The notes: a model not told the origin generated them from the sequence alone. Positions 18,995-28,481 are shown, numbered from the stretch's first letter. The stretch is 64,000 nucleotides of DNA from Rhizobium sp. BK316 (GCF_014193695.1 NZ_JACHZR010000002.1:806001-870000); one strand, 5' to 3'. Numbers and translations: made by a program.

Positions 18995-19561
18995 TCAGTT
19001 GCGGGCGATGATTTCCTTGCCCTCGATCTTCATAATGACACCGAGCTTGCCGGTCGTGCGGCGCACGAGGAAGCGCGGGCGACGGTTTGCGAAATAGGAA
19101 TGGCGACGGCGCGGCTTCATTTCGCTGGTGCGCAGGCCGCCGAGATGCTCCTCGAGCGGGCGGGCGACGCCGTCGGCTTCCACCATCAGCATCGGAATGC
19201 CGAAGGCTTCCGACCAGCTGCGCCAGTCGGCGGCGATATCGCCGAGATCATGGGCGACGAGCAGCGGAATGCAGAGTTCCGGATCTTCATGGTGCAGTTC
19301 GAGCGTAACGGTGACGTCTCCGTCGCCGTGGTCGATGGCGCGGGCCGCAACGCCCTTGAAAACCCGCCGCGGCAGGGCGATGGAGAGCGGCAGGCCGCTG
19401 GAGGGGAGAACTTTGCGCAGGACCGCGCCGCGTTCGTCGATCGTTATGCTGACGTCACCGGCATCGTCGTGGATGGCATAGCTTACCTGCTGCGGAAAGC
19501 GAGACGGATCAAGACGCAATGTCGTGCCAGCCCAGACGGGCTTCAGAACGGTATTCTTCAT
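18995..19561 (-). CDS. DUF6101-family protein
   Basis: 188 residues, no signal peptide or membrane segment. I recognise the general pattern of the alphaproteobacterial DUF6101 family, whose function is unknown. The opening is KPVWAGTTLRLDP, there is an acidic middle (HHEDPELCIPLLVAHDLGDI) and a strongly basic stretch (KPRRRHSYFANRRPRFLVRR, about 149-168) that could bind nucleic acid or acidic lipids; that is inference. The gene stands alone, divergent from the DUF1217 repeat gene 300 bp away and convergent with ubiA. Confidence 0.72.
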   Translation of the reverse strand: MKNTVLKPVWAGTTLRLDPSRFPQQVSYAIHDDAGDVSITIDERGAVLRKVLPSSGLPLSIALPRRVFKGVAARAIDHGDGDVTVTLELHHEDPELCIPLLVAHDLGDIAADWRSWSEAFGIPMLMVEADGVARPLEEHLGGLRTSEMKPRRRHSYFANRRPRFLVRRTTGKLGVIMKIEGKEIIARN

Positions 19562-19861
19562 TTCATTTCTACCCTTGTCTTACCTGAGAGCCGGTTTCCG
19601 GTCTTCTCCTTGGGACTTTTCGTCCTCTATGGCCCGACAATAGGCGGCCCCCGTTCCGTACAGCTTAAAAATTGCGGTTAAAGAAATCCTGCCTCCGGGA
19701 ATGGTTAGCAAAACTGAATATGGCAGGGTTTCCAGATGGTGAACGCGCCCGTGTCTTAAAGCGGGACAGCTTCAGGTAAGTCTCGGGTAAGTTTTGCGTG
19801 GCAAAATGCTCGCACCAATGGTCCGTCATTCTTTAAAGACTTTGCTGAAAAGGGCGCATTT
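19562..19861. promoter_or_regulatory. 300-bp divergent region with helically phased GGTAAGT repeats
   Basis: No gene is seen. Two direct copies of GGTAAGT lie at 19775-19781 and 19786-19792, one helical turn (11 bp) apart, followed at once by the small dyad TTTTGC-GTG-GCAAAA (19792-19806). These sit about 55-85 bp before the DUF1217 gene. Phased direct repeats are typical of OmpR-family activator sites; the link is inference. Confidence 0.35.
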
Positions 19862-22800
19862 ATGATCACGGCATCCCTGGCATACACCATTCTGTCTCGC
19901 GATATGCCTAAGAGCCTCGACCGCGTCGCCAATCAGGCGCAGGTTAAGAAAGACGCCCAATATTACGCCGACAACATCAACAAGGTGAAGGACGTCGACG
20001 ACTTCCTTGGCGACTACAAGCTCTACAGCTACGCCATGAAAGCCTACGGTCTCGACGACATGATCTATGCCAAGGCCTTCATGAAGAAGGTCCTGCAGAG
20101 CGATCTCACGGACGCAAACAGCTTCGCCAATAAGCTCTCTGACACGCGTTACAAGGAATTTGCCGCCGCCTTCAATTTCAACGCGCCGCCCAAGGATATT
20201 CAGACGGACGCGCAGGAAGACGATCTGATCGGCCTCTACAAGCAGTCCTTTGCCAATGCGGCACAACAGACTGCCACAGAGACGAAATATTACAGCGCGC
20301 AGATGGACGATGTGAAGACCGTCCAGGACTTCGTCGGCAATTCCCGTCTCCTGAATTACGCGTTGAAGAGTGTCGGCATCGACCCGACCTACATGTCGAA
20401 GGACTATATTGCTGGTGTCCTGACCACCGACATCAGCAAGCTTGGTGGCAAGGCGCCTGATGCGAGCGATCCAACTTACGATCCGACCAAGACATATGTC
20501 GGCGACAAGCTCTATGCGCTCGCCCAGCAATTCAACTTCAAACCCGACAATGGCGACACACAGTATTTCCGCGACAATATCGGTTCGGTGCAGTCGGTCG
20601 ACGACCTTCTAGCCGATCCGCGCCTGCGCACGGTGGCGCTGCAGTCCGTCGGCATCGATCCGGCAACGGCCGATAACGCTTTCATCAAGATGGTGCTGAC
20701 AAGCGATCCGGCCACCCTCGGCGGCGATGCGCCGCTCAACAACCCCGATCCGTCGCTCAACTATGTCGGCGACAAATACAAGGAACTTCGTTCCTATTTC
20801 AACTTCAACGCCGATGGTTCGGTCAGTGGTTCGGCGCAGAATTCCGGCCAGACCGACTCGGTCGCGGAACTATACGCCTTCCGCGCTCCCGTAGTCGGCG
20901 CCGCCCAGACTGCGACGCAGAAGAACAACGTCATCGAACAGTATAACATCAAGACTGCAACGCAGATCGTCGACCGCGACGGCACGGCGAGCGATGTGTA
21001 CTATACCAGCGCGGTGATGTCCGATCTCAACAAGAGCTACTATCTGTCCAAGATCGGCACGATCACCAATGTCGATCAATTGGTCAGTGACAAGCGGCTT
21101 GCAGACTATGTTCGCTCCGCGTTCGGCATGGATCCGGGCTTTACGCAGCTGAAAAACGTCTTGACCGATCCTGCCTATGCCCGTTCGGTCGATTTGGGAG
21201 ACGCCTACGAGGCCTTCAATTTCAAGTCCGACGGTACGGTCTCTCCGACGGAGCGCGCGCAGTCCTATGACCAGTTGACGGGCATAGTGAGTGGCGCGAC
21301 GAACGTCTCGAGCTACTTCTCGAACATGATGATGCCGCCGGGTGGTGTCAGCCCGATCGACAATGTCGACGAACTGCTTTCCGACAAGATGTTGACCTCC
21401 TATATCAAGGATGCCTATGGCCTCGGTCAGGATTTCAGCAATGCCGAACTGAAGAACATCCTGACGGATTCCGCTTATGCGGCTACCGCAGGCCATCAGA
21501 ACATCCATGATGCCTTCAATTTCAACGCGGATGGCTCGGTCACCTTTCAGACGCAGCCGAATGGCAGTGTTGTCGGCGCCCAGAATATCACGCAGCTTCA
21601 GGGCATCAACCAGCTCGCCTCAAACAACTCTTCCTATTACCAGACGAAGGTCAGCGATCTCTCCAATAACGGCTCGACTGCGGCCGTCGACGTGTTCCTT
21701 GCCGACAGCAAGCTGGTCAGCTTCCTCCGTTCCAGCATGCAGATCGGTAATGATATCAGCGACAGCACGCTTCGCGGCATTCTGACCGATCCGACGGTCG
21801 CGGCTGCCCAGGGCTACAGCGACGTCTATCAGCTCTTCAATTTCCACCAGGATGGCACGGTCGCCCAAAACACCCTGTCGCAGAACGCCGGCCAGGTGGC
21901 CGCGATGACGAATAAAGCAGACGACGCCGCCACCTATTACGGCAGCACGATGTCTTCGATCACCAGCGTCGATCAGTTGCTGGGCGACCAGAAGCTCAAC
22001 AGTTACATCCGTTATGCCTTCAGTATTCCGACGAGCGTTACGGATACCGATTTGCGCAACATTCTCATCGATCAGAGCGACACCGGACTCTATGCCAATG
22101 TGAAGGCGGCGTTCAATTTCGCGGCGGACGGCACTGTCACTCCCGGTTGGGCGCAGACCTCCGCACAGATGGCTTCTGTGAATTCGGCGGCTAACGCGCG
22201 GGAACAGGGCGTTCTGGACCGGATGGGCGACGTCAATGATGTCGATCAGCTCCTCGCTGACTCGTCCCTGACGGATTATCTGAAGATGGCCTATGGCCTG
22301 GCCTACGACACGAGCAGCGCCGAGTTGAGGAATATCCTCACCGACCCGGCCCATGCCGCTTCCGTCGGCCAAAGCGATCTCAACGCTGCCTTCAATTTCG
22401 CGGCCGACGGTTCGCTGCCGACCTCGACGACCGCTCAGACCGGTGAGCAGACGATCAACACGGCAGATAATTACGGCGCTCGCGCCAACAATCAGGGCGA
22501 TGATCTCATTGACCGCATCATCGCGAACTACAAGTCGCGAATGGACGACGCCAAGGGCGTAAAGAACATCAATGATTTCATGAAAACCAACGCCACCGCC
22601 GATACGCTCCTCGGCAACGACTCCTATCCGGATCTTTATCAGATGGCGCTGCAGGCTTATGGCCTGACGACGAACGACGTTTCGCGCTCCACCATGCGCA
22701 AGCTGCTTGCAAGCGACCCCTATGATCCGAAGGGATATGTCGCATCCTTCAAGGACGACCGCATCACCAAGATGGTGCGCGCGTTCAACTTCGGTGCTGA

Positions 22801-23587
22801 CGGTAAGGCTGCCGAGCCCCTGTCGGCTCTTTCCGCCGCCACGATGGCGAAATATGCGACCGATTATAAGTCGCATGCGACCATGCTCATGAAAGACGGT
22901 CCCGCAAAGGACCGCGCTTCCAAGGATGCCACCAAGGAAGTGGATTATTTCGGCAAGACCATACCAACCGTAACGTCGCTCGACGATTTCCTGGCCGACA
23001 AACGCCTGACGGATCTCGTGCTGAAAGCAAACGGTCTCGATCCGAAGAAGTATGACAAGGATACGCTGAAGAAGATCTTCACCTCCGATCCTGATGACAA
23101 GAAGAGCTATCTCAACACTACGGCTGACGCGCGCTTCAAGGAGATCGTCGCTTCCTTCAATTTCGACAAGGACGGCAACCTGACACGCGCCAAGATGGGT
23201 ACGATCCAGGACAAGCAGGCCGAGGCGAGTACGCAGCAGCAATATGTACAGATGACCCTGGAAACCCAGGAGGGCGAAAAGAATGATGGCGTTCGCCTGG
23301 CGCTCTATTTCAAGCGAAAGGCTGGTGACGTCACCTCGCTCTACCAGATCCTCGGCGACAAGGCGCTCTATCAGGTCGTCCAGACGACTTATAGCCTGCC
23401 GGCGCAGATTTCGTCGATGGACGTGGCCAAGCAGGTCGATCTTCTCGGCCGTTTCGTGAAGCTCGAGGACCTGCAGGATCCCAAGAAGATCGACAAGCTC
23501 GTCAAGCGCTTCACGGCCATGTACGACATCAAGAACAACACGCAGCAGTCGCCGGCGCTTCAGCTCCTGACCGGCGGCACCGGCTAG
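19862..23587 (+). CDS. Large DUF1217 multi-repeat protein
   Basis: 1241 residues with no signal peptide or membrane segment. The whole protein is a chain of related units of about 100-130 residues. Each runs: YY/YF, a polar segment, V(D/Q)(D/Q)(F/L)L.D..L, an (A/S)(Y/F)G(L/M/I) element, (L/M)(K/R)..L(T/A)(D/S)(D/S)P, then (A/S)FNF. I count ten FNF-ending units (near residues 105, 227, 325, 460, 572, 678, 769, 864, 978 and 1101) plus an eleventh C-terminal half-matching unit. DUF1217 proteins occur in or near flagellar clusters of rhizobia; their function is not established. This gene is not beside flagellar genes. The start follows GAAAAGGG. Codon use matches its neighbours. Confidence 0.82.
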   Translation: MITASLAYTILSRDMPKSLDRVANQAQVKKDAQYYADNINKVKDVDDFLGDYKLYSYAMKAYGLDDMIYAKAFMKKVLQSDLTDANSFANKLSDTRYKEFAAAFNFNAPPKDIQTDAQEDDLIGLYKQSFANAAQQTATETKYYSAQMDDVKTVQDFVGNSRLLNYALKSVGIDPTYMSKDYIAGVLTTDISKLGGKAPDASDPTYDPTKTYVGDKLYALAQQFNFKPDNGDTQYFRDNIGSVQSVDDLLADPRLRTVALQSVGIDPATADNAFIKMVLTSDPATLGGDAPLNNPDPSLNYVGDKYKELRSYFNFNADGSVSGSAQNSGQTDSVAELYAFRAPVVGAAQTATQKNNVIEQYNIKTATQIVDRDGTASDVYYTSAVMSDLNKSYYLSKIGTITNVDQLVSDKRLADYVRSAFGMDPGFTQLKNVLTDPAYARSVDLGDAYEAFNFKSDGTVSPTERAQSYDQLTGIVSGATNVSSYFSNMMMPPGGVSPIDNVDELLSDKMLTSYIKDAYGLGQDFSNAELKNILTDSAYAATAGHQNIHDAFNFNADGSVTFQTQPNGSVVGAQNITQLQGINQLASNNSSYYQTKVSDLSNNGSTAAVDVFLADSKLVSFLRSSMQIGNDISDSTLRGILTDPTVAAAQGYSDVYQLFNFHQDGTVAQNTLSQNAGQVAAMTNKADDAATYYGSTMSSITSVDQLLGDQKLNSYIRYAFSIPTSVTDTDLRNILIDQSDTGLYANVKAAFNFAADGTVTPGWAQTSAQMASVNSAANAREQGVLDRMGDVNDVDQLLADSSLTDYLKMAYGLAYDTSSAELRNILTDPAHAASVGQSDLNAAFNFAADGSLPTSTTAQTGEQTINTADNYGARANNQGDDLIDRIIANYKSRMDDAKGVKNINDFMKTNATADTLLGNDSYPDLYQMALQAYGLTTNDVSRSTMRKLLASDPYDPKGYVASFKDDRITKMVRAFNFGADGKAAEPLSALSAATMAKYATDYKSHATMLMKDGPAKDRASKDATKEVDYFGKTIPTVTSLDDFLADKRLTDLVLKANGLDPKKYDKDTLKKIFTSDPDDKKSYLNTTADARFKEIVASFNFDKDGNLTRAKMGTIQDKQAEASTQQQYVQMTLETQEGEKNDGVRLALYFKRKAGDVTSLYQILGDKALYQVVQTTYSLPAQISSMDVAKQVDLLGRFVKLEDLQDPKKIDKLVKRFTAMYDIKNNTQQSPALQLLTGGTG

Positions 23588-23612
23588 GCGTCGTCGTTGC
23601 TTTGATAATGGT

Positions 23613-23652
23613 GTGAGCCTCCCTGAGCCCAGGAAAGGTTCTAGAGGCTCAC
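23613..23652. repeat. Inverted repeat across the end of the FAD-oxidase gene
   Basis: GTGAGCCTC (23613-23621) and GAGGCTCAC (23644-23652) form a perfect 9-bp dyad with a 22-nt spacer in the convergent gap; the right arm lies just inside the oxidase stop codon. It could fold as a terminator stem for either gene, although no T-tract follows. Confidence 0.5.
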
Positions 23653-25071
23653 TACCTTGTCCGGGTTCATGATGCCGGCCGGATCGAAGGCGCGCTTGAT
23701 GCGGCGCATCAGCTCCATCTCGATATCAGGCCGGATCGACGCCAGCTCATCACGCTTCAGTTGACCGATACCGTGCTCGGCGGAGATCGATCCGCCATGG
23801 GCAAGCACCAGCCCGTGCACGATATGGTTCATTTCGTGCCAGCGGGCGATGAAGGCATCCTTGTCGGCACCAACAGGCTGCGAGATGTTGTAGTGGATAT
23901 TGCCGTCGCCCATATGGCCGAAGGCGCAGATGCGTGCGCCGGGCATTGCCGACATCACCGCCTCTCCAGCCTCGTTCATGAAGTGCGGGATCTTCGAAAC
24001 CGGCACGGAAACATCGTGCTTGATCGAGCCGCCCTCCGGCTTCTGGGCCTCCGACATGCTTTCGCGCATATGCCAGAGTGCCTTCTGCTGTGCGACGGAG
24101 GAGGCGATTGCCGCATCCTGAACAAGTCCCGCTTCGAAACCCTGTTCCAGCACGGCATTCATCATTCGCTCGGCCGTTTCAGCGGAATCCGAGGTAGAGA
24201 TATCGACCAGCACATACCAGTCATGCGGCGTCTCCAGCGGATCGCGCACGCCGTCGATATTGCGCGCGGTGATCTCGACGCCGAAGCGTGGCATCAGCTC
24301 GAAGCCGGTGAGAGAAGCGCCGCAGAGGCTGGAGGCAAGATTGAAGAAGGCGAGCGCATCCTCGACAGACGAAAGCCCTGCAAAGGCCACCTGATGGCCG
24401 AGCGGCTGCGGGAAGAGCTTCAGCACCGCACCGGTGATGATGCCGAGCGTGCCCTCCGCGCCGATGAAGAGATCGCGCAGGTCATAGCCCGTATTGTCCT
24501 TCTTCAGGCGGCGGAGCCCGTCCCAGATTTCGCCCGTCGGCAGTACGACTTCGAGGCCGAGGCAGAGCTGGCGCATATTGCCATAGGCAAGAACCGCGGT
24601 TCCGCCGGCATTGGTGGAAAGGTTTCCGCCGATGCGGCAGGACCCTTCGGAGCCGAGCGACAGCGGAAACAGCCGGCCATGCGCCTCGGCGGCCTTCTGC
24701 ACCTCGGCAAGGATCGCGCCGCCATCGGCGACCAGCACGTTGGCGACCGGATCGACATCGCGGATCTTGTTCATGCGTTCGAGCGACAGAATGACATCCG
24801 CCTTGCCTTCGCGCGGCGTCTGCCCGCCGACGAGGCCGGTATTGCCCGTCTGCGGCACGATTGCGATACCGGTCTCGGTGGCGAGCTTCATGATCGCGGA
24901 GACTTCCTCGACCGTACCGGGCTTCAGCAGGAGAGGGGAGGAGCCGTGATAGAGGCCGCGGTTCTCGATCAGGTGCGGCGCGAGATCGGCCTCGCTGTGC
25001 AGCGCATATTTCTCGCCGACGATGGCGGTGAAACGCGCGATGATCTCTGCAGAAATGCTTGTGCTGCTCAT
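23641..25071 (-). CDS. FAD-binding oxidoreductase (GlcD / D-2-hydroxyacid dehydrogenase type)
   Basis: 476 residues from the ATG at 25071 (MSSTSISAEI), preceded by GAGGAAGAGGAAC. A longer frame to 25194 would run back into the upstream gene. The N-terminal FAD_binding_4 domain has VPQTGNTGLVGGQTP (flavin-binding loop, about 78-92), GGNLSTNAGGTAVLAYGN and FIGAEGTLGIIT. The C-terminal FAD-oxidase_C domain ends with HGGSISAEHGIGQLKR and FDPAGIMNPDKV. Members oxidise D-lactate, D-2-hydroxyglutarate or glycolate; the exact substrate is open. The gene starts 19 nt after the Sua5 stop, so the two are one operon. Confidence 0.9.
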   Translation of the reverse strand: MSSTSISAEIIARFTAIVGEKYALHSEADLAPHLIENRGLYHGSSPLLLKPGTVEEVSAIMKLATETGIAIVPQTGNTGLVGGQTPREGKADVILSLERMNKIRDVDPVANVLVADGGAILAEVQKAAEAHGRLFPLSLGSEGSCRIGGNLSTNAGGTAVLAYGNMRQLCLGLEVVLPTGEIWDGLRRLKKDNTGYDLRDLFIGAEGTLGIITGAVLKLFPQPLGHQVAFAGLSSVEDALAFFNLASSLCGASLTGFELMPRFGVEITARNIDGVRDPLETPHDWYVLVDISTSDSAETAERMMNAVLEQGFEAGLVQDAAIASSVAQQKALWHMRESMSEAQKPEGGSIKHDVSVPVSKIPHFMNEAGEAVMSAMPGARICAFGHMGDGNIHYNISQPVGADKDAFIARWHEMNHIVHGLVLAHGGSISAEHGIGQLKRDELASIRPDIEMELMRRIKRAFDPAGIMNPDKVVSL

Positions 25072-25090
25072 GGAGCCCGGTTCCTCTTCC

Positions 25091-26095
25091 TCACTCACGC
25101 GGTGCTGCCGCCCGCCGCAGTCGGTCGTTGATCGCTTCTCCAAGCCCTTCATCGGGGATCGGCGAAAAGGCGATCGTGGCCGCGCCGCTGGCATCGGCCT
25201 TCTTCATGTAGTCGAAAAGATTGGCGGCCGCCTCCGAGAGATCGCCGCGCGGGCTGAGGTTCAGCGTGATCGCGGCATGCTCGGCGCCCGTCACCGTCTC
25301 CGGTCCGAAGGCGATCAGCGCTTCGCCGGGGTGAAGATCGGTGGCATCCAGCCGGACGGCCGCACCCGGTGCGTAATGCGAGGCGAGCATGCCCGGCGCT
25401 TCGATCGCTGCGGCCGCCTTCTTTGAACGCAGCAATCGCTTGCCGGCCACCCGCTCGATCTCCTTGGCCGGCAGACCGCCTGGCCGCAGCAAGCGAAGTT
25501 CGCCGTTCTCGACCTTCACGATCGTCGATTCCACGCCGACTGCACTCGCGCCCGCGTCGAGGATCAGCGGTATCTTTGCGCCGAGATCGGCTTCGACATG
25601 GACAGCACTCGTGGCGCTCACCTTGCCTGATGTATTGGCGCTCGGAGCCGCGAGCGGTCGCCCGAAGGCGCGGATCAGTTCACCCGTAAAGCCCTTCGGT
25701 ATGCGGATGCCGACACTGTCGAGGCCCGCTGTCGCCAGCGCATGGATCGTAGTGCCTGATTTCAGCGGCAGGACCAGCGTCAGCGGGCCGGGCCAGAAGG
25801 TTTCTGCGAGCGCGCGCGAGATCGGATCGAATTCCGCATAGGTCTCTGCCATCGCAAGATCCGCCATATGGCAGATCAGCGGATTGAAGCGTGGCCGCCC
25901 TTTGCTCTCGTAGATGCGGGTGATTGCAGCCGGATTGGTGGCGTCGGCGGCAAGGCCATAGACGGTCTCGGTAGGAATGGCGATAGCAAAGCCTTCGGCA
26001 AGTGCCGCGCAGCCGGCTTCGAGCGCCGTCTGCCTGTCCGCCTTGATGTCGATAATGCGTGCCATGTCCTGCCCGGTTTTTACTGCGGCAGTCAT
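25091..26095 (-). CDS. L-threonylcarbamoyladenylate synthase (Sua5/YwlC type)
   Basis: 334 residues. It makes threonylcarbamoyl-AMP from threonine, bicarbonate and ATP for the t6A modification of ANN-decoding tRNAs. The YrdC-like domain shows AIPTETVYGLAADATN, KGRPRFNPLICHM, FWPGPLTLVLP and APSANTSGKVSAT. The extra C-terminal Sua5 domain (from about 215) makes it the long Sua5 form. AAGGAAGG precedes the ATG at 26095; a second possible start (MARIIDIKAD) is at 26065. It is the promoter-proximal gene of a two-gene operon with the FAD-linked oxidase. Confidence 0.93.
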   Translation of the reverse strand: MTAAVKTGQDMARIIDIKADRQTALEAGCAALAEGFAIAIPTETVYGLAADATNPAAITRIYESKGRPRFNPLICHMADLAMAETYAEFDPISRALAETFWPGPLTLVLPLKSGTTIHALATAGLDSVGIRIPKGFTGELIRAFGRPLAAPSANTSGKVSATSAVHVEADLGAKIPLILDAGASAVGVESTIVKVENGELRLLRPGGLPAKEIERVAGKRLLRSKKAAAAIEAPGMLASHYAPGAAVRLDATDLHPGEALIAFGPETVTGAEHAAITLNLSPRGDLSEAAANLFDYMKKADASGAATIAFSPIPDEGLGEAINDRLRRAAAPRE

Positions 26096-26156
26096 TAGGC
26101 CTTCCTTGCGACGCGATCAATCCCGTCCAGAACGAGCGGACCAACAGCCGGCGGAC

Positions 26157-26765
26157 CTATAGCTGGCGGATGATCTGGCGAAGCTGCTCGTTGCGGGCGC
26201 CGAGCAGAAGGATGTTGCGGATGGCGATCTGCGGATCGTTTGTGCGGAAGAGCAGGCCGTTGCCCCGCACGGAGCGGTCGACCACCATCTTCTCCGGCGT
26301 GCTTTCACCCGGCTTGACCGCCACGGCGAAATACATGCGGGAATTCTGTACCGCGATATTGTCGAAGAAATTGTCGTTGTCGCCGATGTCGGAATAGAAG
26401 TTGGCGATGTAGAAGGCCCATGCCACTTCGTCGTAGTGGGCGAATTTGGTGCGTGCGGCCGTGACGTGGCAGTAGCCGAGATGCGGGCTGTCGGCCAGCG
26501 TCCGGTGGAAGATCATCTTCGGAAACTGGATCGCGCGGTGGAAACCGTTGATGTTCTGGTGGGTTTTTTCACCGGCGGCCTGCAGCTTTCGTGCGGTCTT
26601 TTCGGCCACTTCCTCATGTGTGAGATAGCGGCGCTCCTCCGGGAGCCAGTCTTCGCGACGGCGGCTGATACGGCCGGTGCGCAGGAATTCCGAGTGCTTG
26701 GCGAAAAGCCGCGGTTCCGTAGGCTTGATCTCTTCCCGCGTGTCGAAATATCGAAGTTTGGCCAT
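26157..26765 (-). CDS. Conserved protein of unknown function
   Basis: 202 residues from the ATG at 26765 (MAKLRYFDTREE); the frame is open to 26801. I do not recognise the family with certainty. It is soluble, rich in Arg, Phe and Tyr, with no signal peptide or membrane segment. Notable stretches are HQNINGFHRAIQFPKMIFHR, HLGYCHVTAARTKFAHYDEV and NFYSDIGDNDNFFDNIAV. The C-terminus ends with a helix-like RNILLLGARNEQLRQIIRQL. It lies 61 bp before the Sua5 start on the same strand, so it could be co-transcribed with it. Confidence 0.7.
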   Translation of the reverse strand: MAKLRYFDTREEIKPTEPRLFAKHSEFLRTGRISRRREDWLPEERRYLTHEEVAEKTARKLQAAGEKTHQNINGFHRAIQFPKMIFHRTLADSPHLGYCHVTAARTKFAHYDEVAWAFYIANFYSDIGDNDNFFDNIAVQNSRMYFAVAVKPGESTPEKMVVDRSVRGNGLLFRTNDPQIAIRNILLLGARNEQLRQIIRQL

Positions 26766-27156
26766 GGTTTCCGCAGTCTTCGCTGTGTGGGTCACCGGCA
26801 AGGATAGGATTTCGTGCTTAACGCCCTGTTAAAATAGCGCGAAGAAGGCGCGAGAGCCGGGTTTGAGGCCGACATGTCGTAAATACGACAGGATTTTATC
26901 TGCGCATTGGATTCGCTTATGTCTGAAGGGCCAGGAAATGTCGCAATTGACGATAATCAAAGGCGAATGAATGTTTCTGAGGACCGCTCGACTCCCTGTC
27001 GTCAATTTCGAAGCGGATGTCGCTTTACAACCAAGCGACCGGCATGCTCGGTGCTTAAATAACCCCATGACCAGTTCTCCGGAGAGAGAAGGAAGCGGGC
27101 GCGCTTCCGCTGCGGTGCTCGAAAAGGGCAGCAGCCACATGCATAAGGATAGGCAG
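26766..27156 (+). promoter_or_regulatory. Region upstream of the Rieske oxygenase with a 16-bp palindrome
   Basis: 391 bp without a convincing gene. At 26875-26890 lies TGTCGTA-AA-TACGACA, a perfect 7-bp dyad that looks like a dimeric repressor or activator site, 266 bp before the oxygenase start. AT-rich sequence follows (26890-26970). The oxygenase frame stays open back to 26971 but lacks family similarity there. Confidence 0.4.
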
Positions 27157-28401
27157 ATGGATATTCGCAGCAACGTTTTGCGCCAGCTCAAGAGCCGCCG
27201 CGAGGGTTTCAGTCTCGAACAGCCCTTCTATATTGACGAGGATTATTTCCGTCTGGACATGGAGATGATCTACTATCGCGACTGGCTGTTCATCGGCCAT
27301 GATTGCGAATTGCCGAAGCCGGGCGCCTACTTCACCGTCCAGATCGGCGATTATCCCGTCGTCATCGTGCGCGGACGCGACAATGTCATTCGCGCCTTCC
27401 ACAATAGCTGTCGCCACCGCGGCTCGCGTGTCTGCACCAAGGAGCATGGCTCGTCGGTGCGTCTCGTCTGCCCCTATCACCAATGGACCTACGATCTCGA
27501 CGGCAAGCTCGCCTTCGCCCGCCACATGGGCGATGATTTCGACAAGAGCGGTTACGGCTTGAAGCCGGTTCATTGCGAGATCGTCGCCGGTTACGTCTTC
27601 ATTTGCCTCGCCAATGTCGCGCCGGACTTCCAGTCAGTACGCGACAAGATCGAGCCTTACATGGCCCCGCATCACATCGGCGAGGCCAAGATCGCCTTCC
27701 AGAGCACCATCATCGAGAAGGGCAACTGGAAACTGGTCTGGGAAAATAATCGTGAGTGCTATCACTGCGCCGCAAACCATCCTGAACTCTGCCGCACCTA
27801 TCCGGAAGCACCGAGCGTGACCGGCACGGACGGTGGCGCTGACGATCCGGAGATTGCCGGCCACTGGGCGCGCTGCGAGGCGGCCGGCCTGCCGAGCAAG
27901 TTCCAGATCTCGCCGGACGGACAGTTCCGCACCGCTCGCATGCCGCTGATCGAGGATGCCGAGAGCTACACCATGTCCGGCAAGCCCGCCGTCAAGCGCC
28001 CACTCTCCGACGACGTGAAGATCAGCCACATCGGCACCATGTTGCTCTTCCACTATCCGACGACCTGGAACCATCTGCTCGGCGATCACGCCATCTCCTT
28101 CCGCGTGCTGCCGCTCAGCGCCAACGAGACGGCCGTGACCACCAAGTGGATCGTCCACAAGGATGCTGTCGAAGGCGTGGATTACAATCTCGAAGACCTG
28201 ACACATGTCTGGACCGAGACCAACGATCAGGATCGCCGCATCGTCGAAGAGAATGCCTTTGGCATCCGCTCGCCGGCCTATGAGCCCGGTCCTTATTCGA
28301 CTGCCCACGAAGGCGGCGTCATGCAGTTCCTCGAATGGTATTCGAATTTCATGATCAATCGCCTGCAGGGCGATCAGGCCAAGCTTTCAGTCGTCGCCTG
28401 A
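27157..28401 (+). CDS. Rieske [2Fe-2S] aromatic-ring-hydroxylase-type oxygenase, alpha subunit (GbcA-like)
   Basis: 414 residues from the ATG at 27157, chosen for AAGGA 7 nt upstream and because the family begins near MDIRSNVLRQLKSRREG. The Rieske centre is C85-x-H87-x17-C105-x2-H108. The mononuclear iron site shows NRECYHCAANHPEL (His203, His208) with the third, acidic ligand expected downstream. The overall pattern resembles quaternary-amine demethylases (glycine betaine GbcA, stachydrine type) more than classical aromatic dioxygenases; this is inference. No ferredoxin reductase subunit gene is nearby, so electron supply must come from elsewhere. Confidence 0.85.
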   Translation: MDIRSNVLRQLKSRREGFSLEQPFYIDEDYFRLDMEMIYYRDWLFIGHDCELPKPGAYFTVQIGDYPVVIVRGRDNVIRAFHNSCRHRGSRVCTKEHGSSVRLVCPYHQWTYDLDGKLAFARHMGDDFDKSGYGLKPVHCEIVAGYVFICLANVAPDFQSVRDKIEPYMAPHHIGEAKIAFQSTIIEKGNWKLVWENNRECYHCAANHPELCRTYPEAPSVTGTDGGADDPEIAGHWARCEAAGLPSKFQISPDGQFRTARMPLIEDAESYTMSGKPAVKRPLSDDVKISHIGTMLLFHYPTTWNHLLGDHAISFRVLPLSANETAVTTKWIVHKDAVEGVDYNLEDLTHVWTETNDQDRRIVEENAFGIRSPAYEPGPYSTAHEGGVMQFLEWYSNFMINRLQGDQAKLSVVA

Positions 28402-28481
28402 GAGCGTTCATGACCGGTTAATGTCCGGTTCATTTCACCTCCGGTAGAGATGGAGCGTAAAGGCTGCTTTCGGGTCATTCG

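Noticed and set aside
26971..27156. N-terminal extension of the Rieske protein.
   Set aside because: No family similarity and a good ribosome-binding site precedes the internal ATG at 27157.
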